DNA from: CAYNST01 sp964434105
GTDB taxonomy: Bacteria > Pseudomonadota > Gammaproteobacteria > Pseudomonadales > Cellvibrionaceae
Direction of reading: 5' to 3'
NCBI GenBank assembly: GCA_964434105.1
Contig: CAYSTJ010000018.1
Span: forward strand, 11,949-75,948
DNA length: 64,000 bases
Shown: positions 23,987-33,339 of the stretch, piece after piece
Layout of the letters: every line of letters begins with the position of its first letter
Numbering within the stretch: the first letter of the stretch is position 1
Notes under the pieces: generated by a model
What the model saw: the letters and a program-made list of their open reading frames with translations, nothing else
Databases searched by the model: none
What the model was told of the DNA's origin: nothing
Made by a program: the position numbers and the translations under genes

Positions 23987-24794
23987 GATCTGGTTCTTTT
24001 AGGCTGCTCAAAAAGTTCGCAATCATAACATAGTCTGATAACGATAGATCCTCCGGGCGCAGACCGGGATCGATTTGCAGAGACCGCAACTGGTGTTCGT
24101 CCAACAGTGCGCGCAGGGTGTTGCGCAGGGTTTTACGGCGTTGCTGGAAGGCCGTTTTGACCAGTGTATCCAGCATGGCGTGATCATCGACAGGATTTGC
24201 CGGCTGTGCCAGCGGCGTCAGGCGGACAATGGCAGAATCCACTTTGGGCGCTGGGTTGAAACTGGCCGGCGGTACTTCAAACAGCATCTCGACGTCACAG
24301 AAATACTGGGTCATGATGCCAAGTCTGCCCCAGGCTTTTTCACCCGGTGAAGACGCCATCCGGGCCACAACTTCCTTCTGCAGCATAAAGTGCATATCGG
24401 TGATGATGTTCCGGAAGTCGAGCAGGTGGAAGATCAGGGGCGTGGAGATGTTATACGGCAGATTGCCAACAATTCGGAGTGGCTGCTGGTCATGAGCCAG
24501 GGTACTAAAGTCAAATTGCAATGCGTCGCCCTGATGGATGGTCAACCGGGGAAACGCGCTGGAAAAGCGGGCCTGCAGGATGGGAATCAGGTCGCGGTCC
24601 AGTTCGATAACGTGCAGGTCGGGGCAGTGTTGGAGTAACCCTTCGGTAAGCGCCCCCTGACCCGGCCCGATTTCGACCAGCGTCTGTCCGGTTCCTGGCC
24701 GGATGCTCCACAGCAGGCGCTGAATGATGTCTTCATCGATCAGAAAATTCTGACCAAACCGTTTGCGGGCCCGGTGCGGTGTGATGTTATCCAT
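23958..24794 (-). CDS. rsmA: 16S rRNA dimethyladenosine transferase
   Basis: RsmA (KsgA) dimethylates A1518 and A1519 of 16S rRNA late in 30S assembly. The 278 residues include ARKRFGQNFLID at the start, SAM motif I VEIGPGQGALTEGL, and the NLPY catalytic motif (VGNLPYNISTPLIFHLL). The ATG at 24794 is the natural start. It overlaps apaG at its 3' end and follows pdxA by 68 bases. Confidence 0.98.
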   Translation of the reverse strand: MDNITPHRARKRFGQNFLIDEDIIQRLLWSIRPGTGQTLVEIGPGQGALTEGLLQHCPDLHVIELDRDLIPILQARFSSAFPRLTIHQGDALQFDFSTLAHDQQPLRIVGNLPYNISTPLIFHLLDFRNIITDMHFMLQKEVVARMASSPGEKAWGRLGIMTQYFCDVEMLFEVPPASFNPAPKVDSAIVRLTPLAQPANPVDDHAMLDTLVKTAFQQRRKTLRNTLRALLDEHQLRSLQIDPGLRPEDLSLSDYVMIANFLSSLKEPDHADGHQHPE

Positions 24795-24862
24795 GATGAG
24801 CGTATCTACTGTTGTGAAAGGTCCGCCGGGCAGTGTCGGGTCCCGGCACTGGAAGCACGGAT

Positions 24863-25849
24863 TTATACCGATCGTCGATCGGTCGTCATTTCCAGTGCAA
24901 CCCTGAGGGCATAATTGAGGCTGCCTGAATCGGCGACGCCGCGGCCGGCCAGGTCGAGGGCAGTGCCATGATCCACTGAGGTTCGCACGAACGGTAAGCC
25001 CAGGGTTATATTGACGGCGTTGCCAAACCCCCGGTATTTCAGCACGGGCAGGCCCTGATCATGGTACATCGCCAATACCGCATCGGCCTGTTCGAGATTG
25101 TGCGGCGTGAAGAGTGTATCAGCGGGCAATGGGCCTCTCAGGTCCATACCGAGCCGCCGGAGCTCCTCCAGCGCAGGCTGAATCACCTCGATTTCCTCGC
25201 GGCCGAGATGCCCGCCCTCACCGGCATGTGGATTCAGTCCGCAAACGAGGATCCGGGGCTGTGCAATGCCAAACTGTTGCTGCAGGGCCTTGTGCAGAAT
25301 GCCCAGTGTACGGGTAAGGTCTGCAGACGAAATGGCATCGGGGACCGCCTTGAGGGGGATGTGCGTGGTTGCCAGTGCCACCCGCAGGCCTTCGGTCGCC
25401 AGCATCATCACAACCTTGTCACAGCGGGCGAGTTCTGCAAAAAATTCTGTATGACCGGAGAATGGGATGCCGGCATCATTGATAACGCCTTTATGTACGG
25501 GGCCAGTTACCAGGCCGTCCAGCGCCTGCGTCAGACAGTGACTGGCCGCGTGTCGCAGTGTATCCAGTACGTACCCGGCATTGGACGTGTTCAGTTCGCC
25601 GGGTACGACAGCCCGCGCCAGGGAAACCGGATAAACGCTGAGTCGTGTATTTCCGGACGGCGATGGCGTACCAGGTGCATAGGTCGCGAGCTCAAGTGGC
25701 AGTTGCAGCCGTTGTGCTGTGGCGGTTAGCAATGCCGGGTCGGCAAATGCAACCAGTTCACATGCCGGGAGTGATTGCTGCGCAAGCTGCACCAGCAGTT
25801 CCGGCCCGATGCCTGCCGGTTCACCCGGCGTTATTGCCAGTCGTTTCAT
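24863..25849 (-). CDS. pdxA: 4-hydroxythreonine-4-phosphate dehydrogenase
   Basis: PdxA oxidises 4-phosphohydroxy-threonine in the DXP-dependent pyridoxal phosphate pathway. The 328 residues (E. coli 329) begin MKRLAITPGEPAGIGPE. The metal-binding histidines are recognisable in FSGHTEFFAEL, CGLNPHAGEGGHLG and AMYHDQGLPVLK. Its ATG overlaps the surA stop by one base (TAATG). Confidence 0.97.
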   Translation of the reverse strand: MKRLAITPGEPAGIGPELLVQLAQQSLPACELVAFADPALLTATAQRLQLPLELATYAPGTPSPSGNTRLSVYPVSLARAVVPGELNTSNAGYVLDTLRHAASHCLTQALDGLVTGPVHKGVINDAGIPFSGHTEFFAELARCDKVVMMLATEGLRVALATTHIPLKAVPDAISSADLTRTLGILHKALQQQFGIAQPRILVCGLNPHAGEGGHLGREEIEVIQPALEELRRLGMDLRGPLPADTLFTPHNLEQADAVLAMYHDQGLPVLKYRGFGNAVNITLGLPFVRTSVDHGTALDLAGRGVADSGSLNYALRVALEMTTDRRSV

Positions 25850-27129
25850 TAGATTTTTATATCGATATAGGCTTCGTCACGCAGTTCGCGCAGCCAGATT
25901 TGCAGTTCGTCCTCAAAGCGACGGCTGGCAAGAATGCGGGCTGCCTTGTCGCGCAGTATTTCCTCTGATATGTCTTCCTGACGACGATCGTCCACTTTCA
26001 GCAAATGCCAGCCAAACTGACTGCGAAATGGTTGGCTTATGTCGCCGGTTTCGGTTTGGGACAGGGCTTTTTCAAATTCAGGTACGAACATACCTGGTCG
26101 ACTCCAGCCGAGATCGCCGCCGGACAGTTTGGAGGCAATGTCTTCAGAGTGCTTTTTGGCCATTTCGGCAAAGTCAGCGCCATTAATAATCTGTCGGCGA
26201 ATATCTTTCAAGCGGGTTTGCGCTTCTTCATCGCTGAGAATGGCCGACGGTTTGATGAGAATATGTCGCGCCTTGCTTTGCTGTTGCACCTGCTGGGAAT
26301 CATCCCGTTTGTCCATCACTTTTAAAATATGAAATCCGGCCGGGCTGCGCGCGGGCTCGGAAACCTGTCCAATCTCAAGCGTGGGCAGAATCTCGGCAAA
26401 CAGGCTGGGGAGGTCGTTGGTTTTGCGCCAGCCGAGATCACCGCCTTGAAGGGCGGCCGGGCCGTTGGATTCCGCGATGGCCACCTCCGCAAAGTTGGCA
26501 CCGCGCCGGATCCTCGTTACCAGTTCACCGGCTTTTTTTTTCGCAGCTTCCAACGCGTCGGCATCCGGTGATTGCGGCAGGGCCACCAGTATGTGGGAAA
26601 GCCTGTATTCGGGCGAAATCCAGAATTGCGCGTCGGCCGACTGCAGGAAATTCTGGATTTCCAGCGGTGATATGTAAATGCGCTGCTGAACCATTCCCTG
26701 CTGTATCTGCTGAATCGTGATATCGCGGCGTAATGTTTCCCGCAGCTCCGTCATGGATATGCCGTCCGCGGCCAGCTGCCGTTGAAACGCTTCCGGGCTA
26801 AGACGGTTGGATACCCGCACATTTTCGATGGCCTGGTTAACCTGTTCATCGGTAACCTTGAAGCCCACTCGCTCTGCCACCTGCAGTTGCAGCTGCTCGC
26901 TGATCAGATGATCAATCACCTGTTGTTGCAGAACCTGTGTGTCAGGCAATGTCATTTTCTGCGCTGCTGCATGTTCAGCTACCTGTAAAATCCGCTCGTC
27001 CATTTCAGATTGCAATACAACATTTTTGTCCACGATCGCAATGACTTTGTCCAGCGGCCGTTCCGCCGACAGGGCGCTGACGGATGTAAAAATTGAAAGT
27101 GCAAATACCCAGAATTTCAATGGCTTCAT
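25849..27129 (-). CDS. surA: periplasmic chaperone/peptidyl-prolyl isomerase SurA
   Basis: SurA escorts outer-membrane beta-barrel proteins, including LptD, across the periplasm. ATG 27129 gives 426 residues with a signal peptide (KPLKFWVFALSIFTSVSALSA|ER); a GTG two codons earlier is the alternative. The N-terminal chaperone domain begins PLDKVIAIVDKNVVLQSEMD. Two parvulin domains start near YRLSHILVALP and ARHILIKPS. It lies between lptD and pdxA, the conserved order. Confidence 0.97.
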   Translation of the reverse strand: MKPLKFWVFALSIFTSVSALSAERPLDKVIAIVDKNVVLQSEMDERILQVAEHAAAQKMTLPDTQVLQQQVIDHLISEQLQLQVAERVGFKVTDEQVNQAIENVRVSNRLSPEAFQRQLAADGISMTELRETLRRDITIQQIQQGMVQQRIYISPLEIQNFLQSADAQFWISPEYRLSHILVALPQSPDADALEAAKKKAGELVTRIRRGANFAEVAIAESNGPAALQGGDLGWRKTNDLPSLFAEILPTLEIGQVSEPARSPAGFHILKVMDKRDDSQQVQQQSKARHILIKPSAILSDEEAQTRLKDIRRQIINGADFAEMAKKHSEDIASKLSGGDLGWSRPGMFVPEFEKALSQTETGDISQPFRSQFGWHLLKVDDRRQEDISEEILRDKAARILASRRFEDELQIWLRELRDEAYIDIKI

Positions 27130-27208
27130 AATCACTGCTTTTGTAACTCTCTGAATAATAGGTGTCGCAGACCTGAATGGTGCGAAACCTGCGAAGGTCG
27201 GCTGATTA

Positions 27209-29641
27209 TCAGCGCGACCGGAATGTTGGTATATGTTCCTGCAGTAATTGCCTCACCCGTTCTCCCGAACTGGTCAGGCCCTTAAGGTCCACCTCGAGGA
27301 AGATACCGTTGTCATAGTGGCGATCACTGTCATTCACCAGTTCCGCCAACTTGCTGTCCAGCCAGCGACGTGCCATCACCCGCAAACGATAGCAGCAATC
27401 GTCATATTCGAACCCGATAAAAGTATCGAGTTCCCGGCTGCTTTCCAGGTCATAGAACAGACGACCGAACAATTGCCACTGTGCTTTCAGCGGGAAGGTC
27501 GCCACGGCATCCAGCTGATCCATGGGGACTGATGTCGTCGCCAGCGGATCTTCTCTTACGTAACGGTAACCCAGGCTGAAAAACCGCTTGCGAGCGTCAT
27601 TGTATGCCAGTCCGGTGCTGGCCCGCATAATGCGGCTATTTTTTGGATTGAACAGCCAGTCGCTGGTTACCCGCCATTCATCATTGAGCTGGCCGTAAAA
27701 CTGCGCCGCCAGATCGGATTCCTGGAGGGTCTGGGTCTCGCTGGTTTCGCTGAGGGTCACCCGACGGTCCTGAAAGTAATGCACCTGTCCCACGCTCAAT
27801 TCCATGCGCGGACGCTGGCGCAGCTGGTCCATCCATTGTCCGGTTATGCCAATCGTCAACTGATTTGCATCGTCCAGTCGGTCCCGGCCGATGAAACGCC
27901 TGTCACGAAACAGCTGGTGATAACTGAAGGTCAAAGGCGTGGTATCAAAATTGACATCGCGTCGCACACCCAGATTCGGGTCAGCCACATCATACAGGTC
28001 GCTGTGGTCGGTGTAGTTTCGGTAGACATAAAAAATGCGCGGCTGGAGAATCTGCTGGCCTGCGTTGCGTTCGAACACCAGTCCCGCATCGAGGCTGCCA
28101 TAGGTAGTGGCCAGCGCCGGTGAACTGTCGGCATCAGCTCGGAGATTGCCTTCATCCAGCTGGTAGGCCAGCGCCTGAACGCCAGCCTTCGGACGGACAA
28201 ACCCCCATGATCGTTCCCTGCTCCAGGTGACGGCATAGTCGGCAAAGACGCGGCTGCCGGTTATGAAAGTATCGTTTTTGTGAGTGAACTGGGCATACTC
28301 GTGGTCCATTGCCAGGCCCCAGGTGTTCCATCGATAACGCCCCTGCGCCTGTATTCGGGGCAACTGGCGGTAGGCCGGTTCCAGGTCCGCCAAAAGGTTT
28401 TGATATGCCTGGGCGCGGACATTGAAGTGCCAGTTCGGAAGCCGCAACCCCAGTGCCGCCCTCTGTGTAAGAAACGTGTTATTGACCACGTCGAAGCTGG
28501 CAACAGACAGGTCACGGAAGTAGTCAATATCGCTGGCGCGGGTGTATTCGATGCCTGAATACCAGCGACCGTAGGCTTCGCCATGGTGGTCCAGGTTGAC
28601 CAGCCAGCGCTTTTCGTCCTTGAACGGACGCAGAACTTCCTCGCTGTATCCCTCACGTTCAAGCTGGTCCAGATCAGGGTCGGCGCCACCTTCGTCTTTG
28701 GGCAGCCATGCCAGATTGAAAACATTTTCGGCATAGCCACTCAGATGCCGAAATTCGGTTTCCAGCATCATGCCGTGGCCGCCGGCATAGCGCGGTGCGA
28801 TGGTTGCATCGTAGTTCGGTGCAATGTTCCAGTAGAACGGTATGGTGATATCCGGGTGTCCATCATTGCTGGCCACACTCGGAAATAACAGCCCGGACTG
28901 GCGCTCGGAACCGACCGGAAAGGTAATGATTGGTGCGTAGAGTACCGGAATTTTGCCAATGGTCACCCAGACATTGCGTCCATAACCCTGCATGGTATGC
29001 GGGTTGACCCGAAGCCGGTCACCGCGGATCTGCCAGGTTTCCTCGAATGGCTCGCAACTGGTTATTCTGCCGTTTTCCAGGCTGATGACGCCGTTGGATA
29101 GCTGTTCAATCCGCTCAGCGCTGCCGCGCAGGTGGCTTTCGTGAAACACAAATTCGCCACCGCTGAAGCTGGCCTCATTGCCTTGCATATTCACCTTTGC
29201 GCCGGAACCTCGCACGAGCAGTCCGGGTTCGCGGATGACTACCTGTCCATCCAGTTCTGCCGTTTCGATTGACTGGTCGTAGGTGATGGAATCGGCGCGC
29301 AGCAGCCTGGAACCCTGACGAATGTCGACATTGCCGTCGAGACGGATCATGGTTCCCGCCTGGTGAGCGGAATCCGAGTCAATATAAATCGGTGAAACCG
29401 CCGGGTCTTCGAACGCCTGGCCATGACTGGAGAGCGGATCGATGTAGGTACCGCGGCACGCCGGACCCAGGTTCAGGCGTTGCTGGCGGTTGAGTTTGTG
29501 GACCGGCACCCAGTCATAGCGTTCGCTTACTGCGGTGGGGATGTTAAGGTCTTCCTTCGGCGCTTCTCCGGCAGCGATAGCGGATGATCCGAGCAATGCC
29601 CATAATGGCAGGTTGACGGTCCTGAATAAAGGTATTGGCAT
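27209..29641 (-). CDS. lptD: LPS-assembly protein LptD
   Basis: LptD is the outer-membrane barrel that, with LptE, inserts lipopolysaccharide into the outer leaflet. ATG 29641 gives 810 residues with a signal peptide (LPLWALLGSSAIAAGEA); the frame runs 54 codons further upstream, through the family B copy at 29754, but without support. An OstA/LptA-like N-terminal domain (DGNVDIRQGSRLLRAD) precedes the barrel. The four disulfide cysteines expected for LptD are present: one in LGPACRGTY, one in GRITSCEPF and the pair in YDDCCYRLR. Confidence 0.97.
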   Translation of the reverse strand: MPIPLFRTVNLPLWALLGSSAIAAGEAPKEDLNIPTAVSERYDWVPVHKLNRQQRLNLGPACRGTYIDPLSSHGQAFEDPAVSPIYIDSDSAHQAGTMIRLDGNVDIRQGSRLLRADSITYDQSIETAELDGQVVIREPGLLVRGSGAKVNMQGNEASFSGGEFVFHESHLRGSAERIEQLSNGVISLENGRITSCEPFEETWQIRGDRLRVNPHTMQGYGRNVWVTIGKIPVLYAPIITFPVGSERQSGLLFPSVASNDGHPDITIPFYWNIAPNYDATIAPRYAGGHGMMLETEFRHLSGYAENVFNLAWLPKDEGGADPDLDQLEREGYSEEVLRPFKDEKRWLVNLDHHGEAYGRWYSGIEYTRASDIDYFRDLSVASFDVVNNTFLTQRAALGLRLPNWHFNVRAQAYQNLLADLEPAYRQLPRIQAQGRYRWNTWGLAMDHEYAQFTHKNDTFITGSRVFADYAVTWSRERSWGFVRPKAGVQALAYQLDEGNLRADADSSPALATTYGSLDAGLVFERNAGQQILQPRIFYVYRNYTDHSDLYDVADPNLGVRRDVNFDTTPLTFSYHQLFRDRRFIGRDRLDDANQLTIGITGQWMDQLRQRPRMELSVGQVHYFQDRRVTLSETSETQTLQESDLAAQFYGQLNDEWRVTSDWLFNPKNSRIMRASTGLAYNDARKRFFSLGYRYVREDPLATTSVPMDQLDAVATFPLKAQWQLFGRLFYDLESSRELDTFIGFEYDDCCYRLRVMARRWLDSKLAELVNDSDRHYDNGIFLEVDLKGLTSSGERVRQLLQEHIPTFRSR

Positions 29642-29753
29642 GGAAGATTCTTTTGTTATGTCCGGGAAATCCGGTAAACACGGAACAGCATCGGCAGCAT
29701 AATTGGCCGGTAAAAGGCAGAGCGATTGTAAAGGGGACGCCTGCGGAATACTA

Positions 29754-29809
29754 GGGTCTGTTGACGTTTCATGGGCACAACAGCGGCGATGATGAAACGT
29801 CAATAGACC
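29754..29809 (+). mobile_element. family B element, copy 2 (56-bp deletion derivative)
   Basis: Only the two ends remain: GGTCTGTTGACGTTTCAT, about 15 bases, then GATGATGAAACGTCAATAGACC. The retained inner text (GGCACAACAGCGGC) matches the right side of copy 1, so it arose by internal deletion. TA flanks the left end; the right flank is TGG. It lies in the divergent lptD/amgK promoter gap (29642-29925), where it can form a hairpin. Confidence 0.8.
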
Positions 29810-29925
29810 TGGGGCAGCGGTTCGAACCGGGCCGTTACGCCGGCTTGGGCAGATAGTCGTAAAACCCGTCGCTTTTCATGTAAAATCACGGTAACCCCTT
29901 ACCTTTACAGGAAATTCCTAAATTG

Positions 29926-30990
29926 ATGATGACTGCAACCGGCGCTGAGCTTCGCAACTGGGTTGATTCTGTCTGGCCTCAGCTACAGCTGATGGGTTAT
30001 GCCCTGAAACCGGATTTCCACAAAGTCGGGGACCGGGTACCGCAATGGCAGGCATTACCCGGCGATGCCGGGTTCCGTCGCTATTTTCGGCTGTCCTGTG
30101 AACCGCCCCTGCTGGCGGTTCATGCCCCGCCGGATACCGAAGACAGTCAGGCATTTATCGACATTGCCCGCCTGCTCCGGGAAAGTGGCGTACTGACCCC
30201 GCTGGTGCTCGTCGACGATCTGTCGCGTGGGTTCCTGATCATTGAAGACCTGGGTGGGACCTTGCTGCTGGATGTTCTGCAGGCGGAAAACGCGGATGCG
30301 CTTTATGCCAGCGCACTGGAATCACTTTTTCGTATTCAGACATGTCAACTGGACTACGCGGTTTTCCCGCTCTATGACAGCGAAAAGCTGTTGCAGGAGA
30401 TGGCGCTGTTCAGGGAGTGGTTTGTGCATCGCCTGCTTCGGATTTCTCCCAGTATTGCGGAAGACCGAATGCTGGACGATCTGTTCCAGTTACTGGCGGG
30501 TTCGGCCGTCGAGCAGCCGCAGGTTGTCGTGCACCGGGATTATCACTCCCGGAACCTGGTCCATCGGGAAGGCGGGTTGCCTGGCGTTATCGATTTTCAG
30601 GACGCCGTTATTGGTCCCTGGACCTACGATCTCGTGTCACTGCTCCGGGATTGCTATATCACCTGGCCACAGCAGCAGGTCCATCAGTGGGCACTGAATT
30701 ATGCGCGTCTTGCACAGCGCGCCGAGCTGGTTCCGGCCTGCGATGAAATGCAATTCCTGCGCTGGTTTGACCTGATGGGATTGCAGCGCCATATCAAGGT
30801 GCTGGGTATTTTTGCGCGCCTGTCATTGCGTGATGGGAAGCACCGCTATCTGAATGATCTTCCGACAGTGATGCATTATGTTCTGACTGTCGCCCGACGG
30901 TATCCTGAATGCGCCCGTTTTGTGCAATGGTATGAAGCGGCATTGTTGCCGCAGATCGAAATGACCGATTGGTATGAGGTCCGCACATGA
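29926..30990 (+). CDS. amgK: N-acetylmuramate/N-acetylglucosamine kinase AmgK
   Basis: AmgK phosphorylates the anomeric hydroxyl of MurNAc (and GlcNAc) in the peptidoglycan recycling route that bypasses de novo UDP-MurNAc synthesis. The 354-residue protein has the aminoglycoside-phosphotransferase fold, with catalytic VVHRDYHSRNLV and metal-binding VIDFQDAVIGP. AGGAA lies 9 bases before a TTG at 29923 and 12 bases before ATG 29926; the ATG is chosen but TTG is possible. It overlaps murU by 4 bases (ATGA) and is divergent from lptD, as in Pseudomonas. Confidence 0.95.
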   Translation: MMTATGAELRNWVDSVWPQLQLMGYALKPDFHKVGDRVPQWQALPGDAGFRRYFRLSCEPPLLAVHAPPDTEDSQAFIDIARLLRESGVLTPLVLVDDLSRGFLIIEDLGGTLLLDVLQAENADALYASALESLFRIQTCQLDYAVFPLYDSEKLLQEMALFREWFVHRLLRISPSIAEDRMLDDLFQLLAGSAVEQPQVVVHRDYHSRNLVHREGGLPGVIDFQDAVIGPWTYDLVSLLRDCYITWPQQQVHQWALNYARLAQRAELVPACDEMQFLRWFDLMGLQRHIKVLGIFARLSLRDGKHRYLNDLPTVMHYVLTVARRYPECARFVQWYEAALLPQIEMTDWYEVRT

Positions 30991-31667
30991 TGGCGATGAT
31001 TCTGGCTGCGGGCGAAGGTCGACGCATGCGTCCACTCACTGAATCAATACCCAAACCGCTGCTGGCGGTCGGCGGCACTCCGCTGATCGTCTGGCATATC
31101 AACCGGTTACGGGATGCCGGCTTCACCAGGATTGTTGTCAATGTGGCGTACCTGGGTGATCAGATTGTCCGGGCTCTGGGCGACGGCGCGCAATGGGGGG
31201 TCAAAATTGCGTTCTCTCGCGAAGTGCAACCGCTGGAAACCGCTGGTGGTATAGCGCAGGCTTTGCCCTTGCTGGGGAATGAACCTTTTCTGCTGGTCAA
31301 CAGTGATATCTGGACGGATTACCCCCTTCAAAACCTGCGGCAAAAGCGGCCGCAATCCGGTGGCGCCCATCTGGTTCTGGTGAATAATCCCGCCCATCAC
31401 CCAGAGGGCGATTTTGCGCTGGATGGACGCAACCTGATTACGCAGGATCGCACGCTGGCACGCTTCACCTACAGCGGCATCAGCGTGATTCAACCGCAAA
31501 TGATCCGTGCCTATCCGCGTAAGCGCGAGCGTTTTCCCCTGCTGGAGGTGCTCGAATGGGCGATCGCACGCGAGCAGGTATCCGGCGAGCTGTATGGTGG
31601 AGAATGGGTGGATGTGGGAACCCCGGAACGTTTTAACCACATCAACAGCGCATGGGATCTTCGGTAG
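30987..31667 (+). CDS. murU: N-acetylmuramate-1-phosphate uridylyltransferase MurU
   Basis: MurU makes UDP-MurNAc from the AmgK product, completing the recycling pathway associated with fosfomycin tolerance in Pseudomonas. The 226 residues show the nucleotidyltransferase start MILAAGEGRRMRPLTESIPK, the metal-binding LLVNSDIW and the VDVGTPERF end motif. The ATG overlaps the amgK stop by 4 bases. The next gene converges on it after 25 bases. Confidence 0.96.
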   Translation: MMAMILAAGEGRRMRPLTESIPKPLLAVGGTPLIVWHINRLRDAGFTRIVVNVAYLGDQIVRALGDGAQWGVKIAFSREVQPLETAGGIAQALPLLGNEPFLLVNSDIWTDYPLQNLRQKRPQSGGAHLVLVNNPAHHPEGDFALDGRNLITQDRTLARFTYSGISVIQPQMIRAYPRKRERFPLLEVLEWAIAREQVSGELYGGEWVDVGTPERFNHINSAWDLR

Positions 31668-31692
31668 GGCGCGATAAATGGCCTGCGATTGG

Positions 31693-32076
31693 CTACCCGG
31701 CCGGGCGGGAACCGGCGGTCAGCCAGGCAACAGCGTCGGCTTCCTCATGAAAAACCCGCATATTGTAACCGGCGTTGTGGTTGAGGGTTTCCAGAAATTT
31801 GTGGGTTTTATCGTCACGGCGGGTGATTGTCGCAACGCGCGTCCCCCGTCGAATACCCATGGCTGCCATATCCTGGTTGACGAAGTGAAAGTTTTCTCCA
31901 TAGCCCAGCGTGTTATAGGCTTCGCGCACGTCAGTGAGATAGCAACGAATATTCGTTTCATGGCCCAGAGTGTCAAGCGCGATGCAGAAATTACGGGCAA
32001 CGACGGCGTCAATGGCGCCGGTAATACGGCAGACCAGATACTGCTTGTCTTCGGAGACGTTTAATTGGTAGCTCAT
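31693..32076 (-). CDS. SpoIIAA/STAS-like small protein
   Basis: The 127-residue soluble protein starts MSYQLNVSEDKQYLVCRITG and alternates strands and helices in the style of SpoIIAA-like/STAS domains (a short strand, then 'DAVVARNFCIALDTLG', then 'RCYLTDVREAYNTLG'). There is no signal peptide or membrane segment. Such domains serve as anti-anti-sigma or lipid-binding modules, but no serine-kinase partner is adjacent, so the function is unknown. It converges on murU and is divergent to the M48 gene. Confidence 0.6.
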   Translation of the reverse strand: MSYQLNVSEDKQYLVCRITGAIDAVVARNFCIALDTLGHETNIRCYLTDVREAYNTLGYGENFHFVNQDMAAMGIRRGTRVATITRRDDKTHKFLETLNHNAGYNMRVFHEEADAVAWLTAGSRPAG

Positions 32077-32237
32077 GTCAGCCTCGGTTGATTGATTTAC
32101 GATTACGGCACCGCCGCACCCGAGACGCCGGCGGCCCGCGAGCCGTCTGCAGCGGGCGGCAAGTGTCGCGCTATGATCAGGCTGTATCGCCTATACTGGG
32201 ATTTACCGACTAATCCGTGCTATCAGGGAGCCAGAGT

Positions 32238-33128
32238 ATGCCACCGGAGTATTACCAGCCGCCAGCGTCGCATGAAAATCATATTCGGCTGATGTTGATT
32301 GGACTTACAGCATTCTTCGCCGTCATCGCGCTGATGGCAATACTGTTCTTTATTTTCGCTTCCCGACTCGCGCAGGTCATACCCTTCGCAGCAGAGAAGC
32401 GTTTTGTTAAGCCTTATGAAAATCTGGCCGAACGGTGGTTTGCCGGGGAGACGGATGCGGAGACCGAAACCATAGAGCAGTACCTGCAGTCGCTCACAGA
32501 CAGTCTTGCTGTCACCATGGGTATGCCGGCGGACCATGAGGTTACGGTCCATTACCTCGAAGCGGATGTGTTCAACGCGTTTGTTACGCTGGGTGGTCAC
32601 TTATTTGTATGCCGGGGGCTGCTCAAGGAAATGCCGGACGAAAACGGTCTGGCGATGGTCGTGGCGCACGAGTTAGCGCATATCAAAAACCGCGATCCGG
32701 TTGCGGCGATGGGGCGTGGACTGGCGATGGCCCTGATGTACGCATTTGCGACAGGTGACTATTCCGCTGGAGCGGATATCGCGTCGTTCGGTGGTGAACT
32801 CGGTATTGCAAAGTTTTCACGGGATCAGGAAAAGGCGGCGGATCTGGCTGCGATACAGGTTATTCAGCATCACTACGGCCACGTGGGTGGATACGACAGC
32901 TTTTTGGATTTTGCGGCCGCGTCCGCTTCGCCGGGCGAGAATAAAGACGTTTCGGAAAATGCGACGTACTACGGCGGGCTGTTTGACTCGCATCCGGCCA
33001 CCATGGACCGGATCGAGACGCTGGCGGCTCGGGTAGCGGCGCTGGGCTGGACATCCGGTCCGCGAACGCCATTGCCCGAGGATGTCAAGGCCGCGCTGCG
33101 CCAAAGTGAGCTCAGTGAGACGCCTTGA
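32238..33128 (+). CDS. M48-family membrane-linked metallopeptidase
   Basis: The 296-residue protein has one N-terminal membrane segment (about residues 17-43) and the zinc motif HELAH at 144-148 with a downstream E-rich segment (SRDQEKAADLAAIQ) that provides the third ligand. Its length and domain resemble Oma1/BepA/LoiP-type M48 peptidases of the envelope. ATG 32238 follows GGGAG; an upstream in-frame start is not used. The 3' end overlaps the leftward TM2 gene by 17 bases on the opposite strand. Confidence 0.88.
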   Translation: MPPEYYQPPASHENHIRLMLIGLTAFFAVIALMAILFFIFASRLAQVIPFAAEKRFVKPYENLAERWFAGETDAETETIEQYLQSLTDSLAVTMGMPADHEVTVHYLEADVFNAFVTLGGHLFVCRGLLKEMPDENGLAMVVAHELAHIKNRDPVAAMGRGLAMALMYAFATGDYSAGADIASFGGELGIAKFSRDQEKAADLAAIQVIQHHYGHVGGYDSFLDFAAASASPGENKDVSENATYYGGLFDSHPATMDRIETLAARVAALGWTSGPRTPLPEDVKAALRQSELSETP

Positions 33129-33339
33129 TGGGCAGCCCCTGTCCGTCCTTGAAGCTGCCGGTGACGATGATGATGAAATCGATCAGGGTCCAGATACCCA
33201 GTCCGCCGAAAGTCAGCAGCATAAGAATGCCGGTTCCGATTTTGCCTGCGTAGAAACGGTGTATACCGAACATGCCGACAAAAAAGCAGAGCAGCACTGT
33301 CGGAACAAACCCCTTTTCACTTACTGTTAAATCATTCAT
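33112..33339 (-). CDS. TM2-domain membrane protein (small)
   Basis: The 75-residue protein starts MNDLTVSEKGFVP and has the TM2 pattern: a first membrane helix containing CFFVGMFGIHRFYAGKIG, a short turn and a second helix ending in a DF..IVTGSFKDGQG tail. TM2 proteins are small, two-helix membrane proteins of unknown role. The start overlaps the end of the upstream TM2 gene by 8 bases. Confidence 0.85.
   Translation of the reverse strand: MNDLTVSEKGFVPTVLLCFFVGMFGIHRFYAGKIGTGILMLLTFGGLGIWTLIDFIIIVTGSFKDGQGLPIKASH

Noticed and set aside
29819..29832. tRNA T-arm-like GGTTCGAACC
   Set aside because: No acceptor stem, anticodon arm or D-arm could be built around it.
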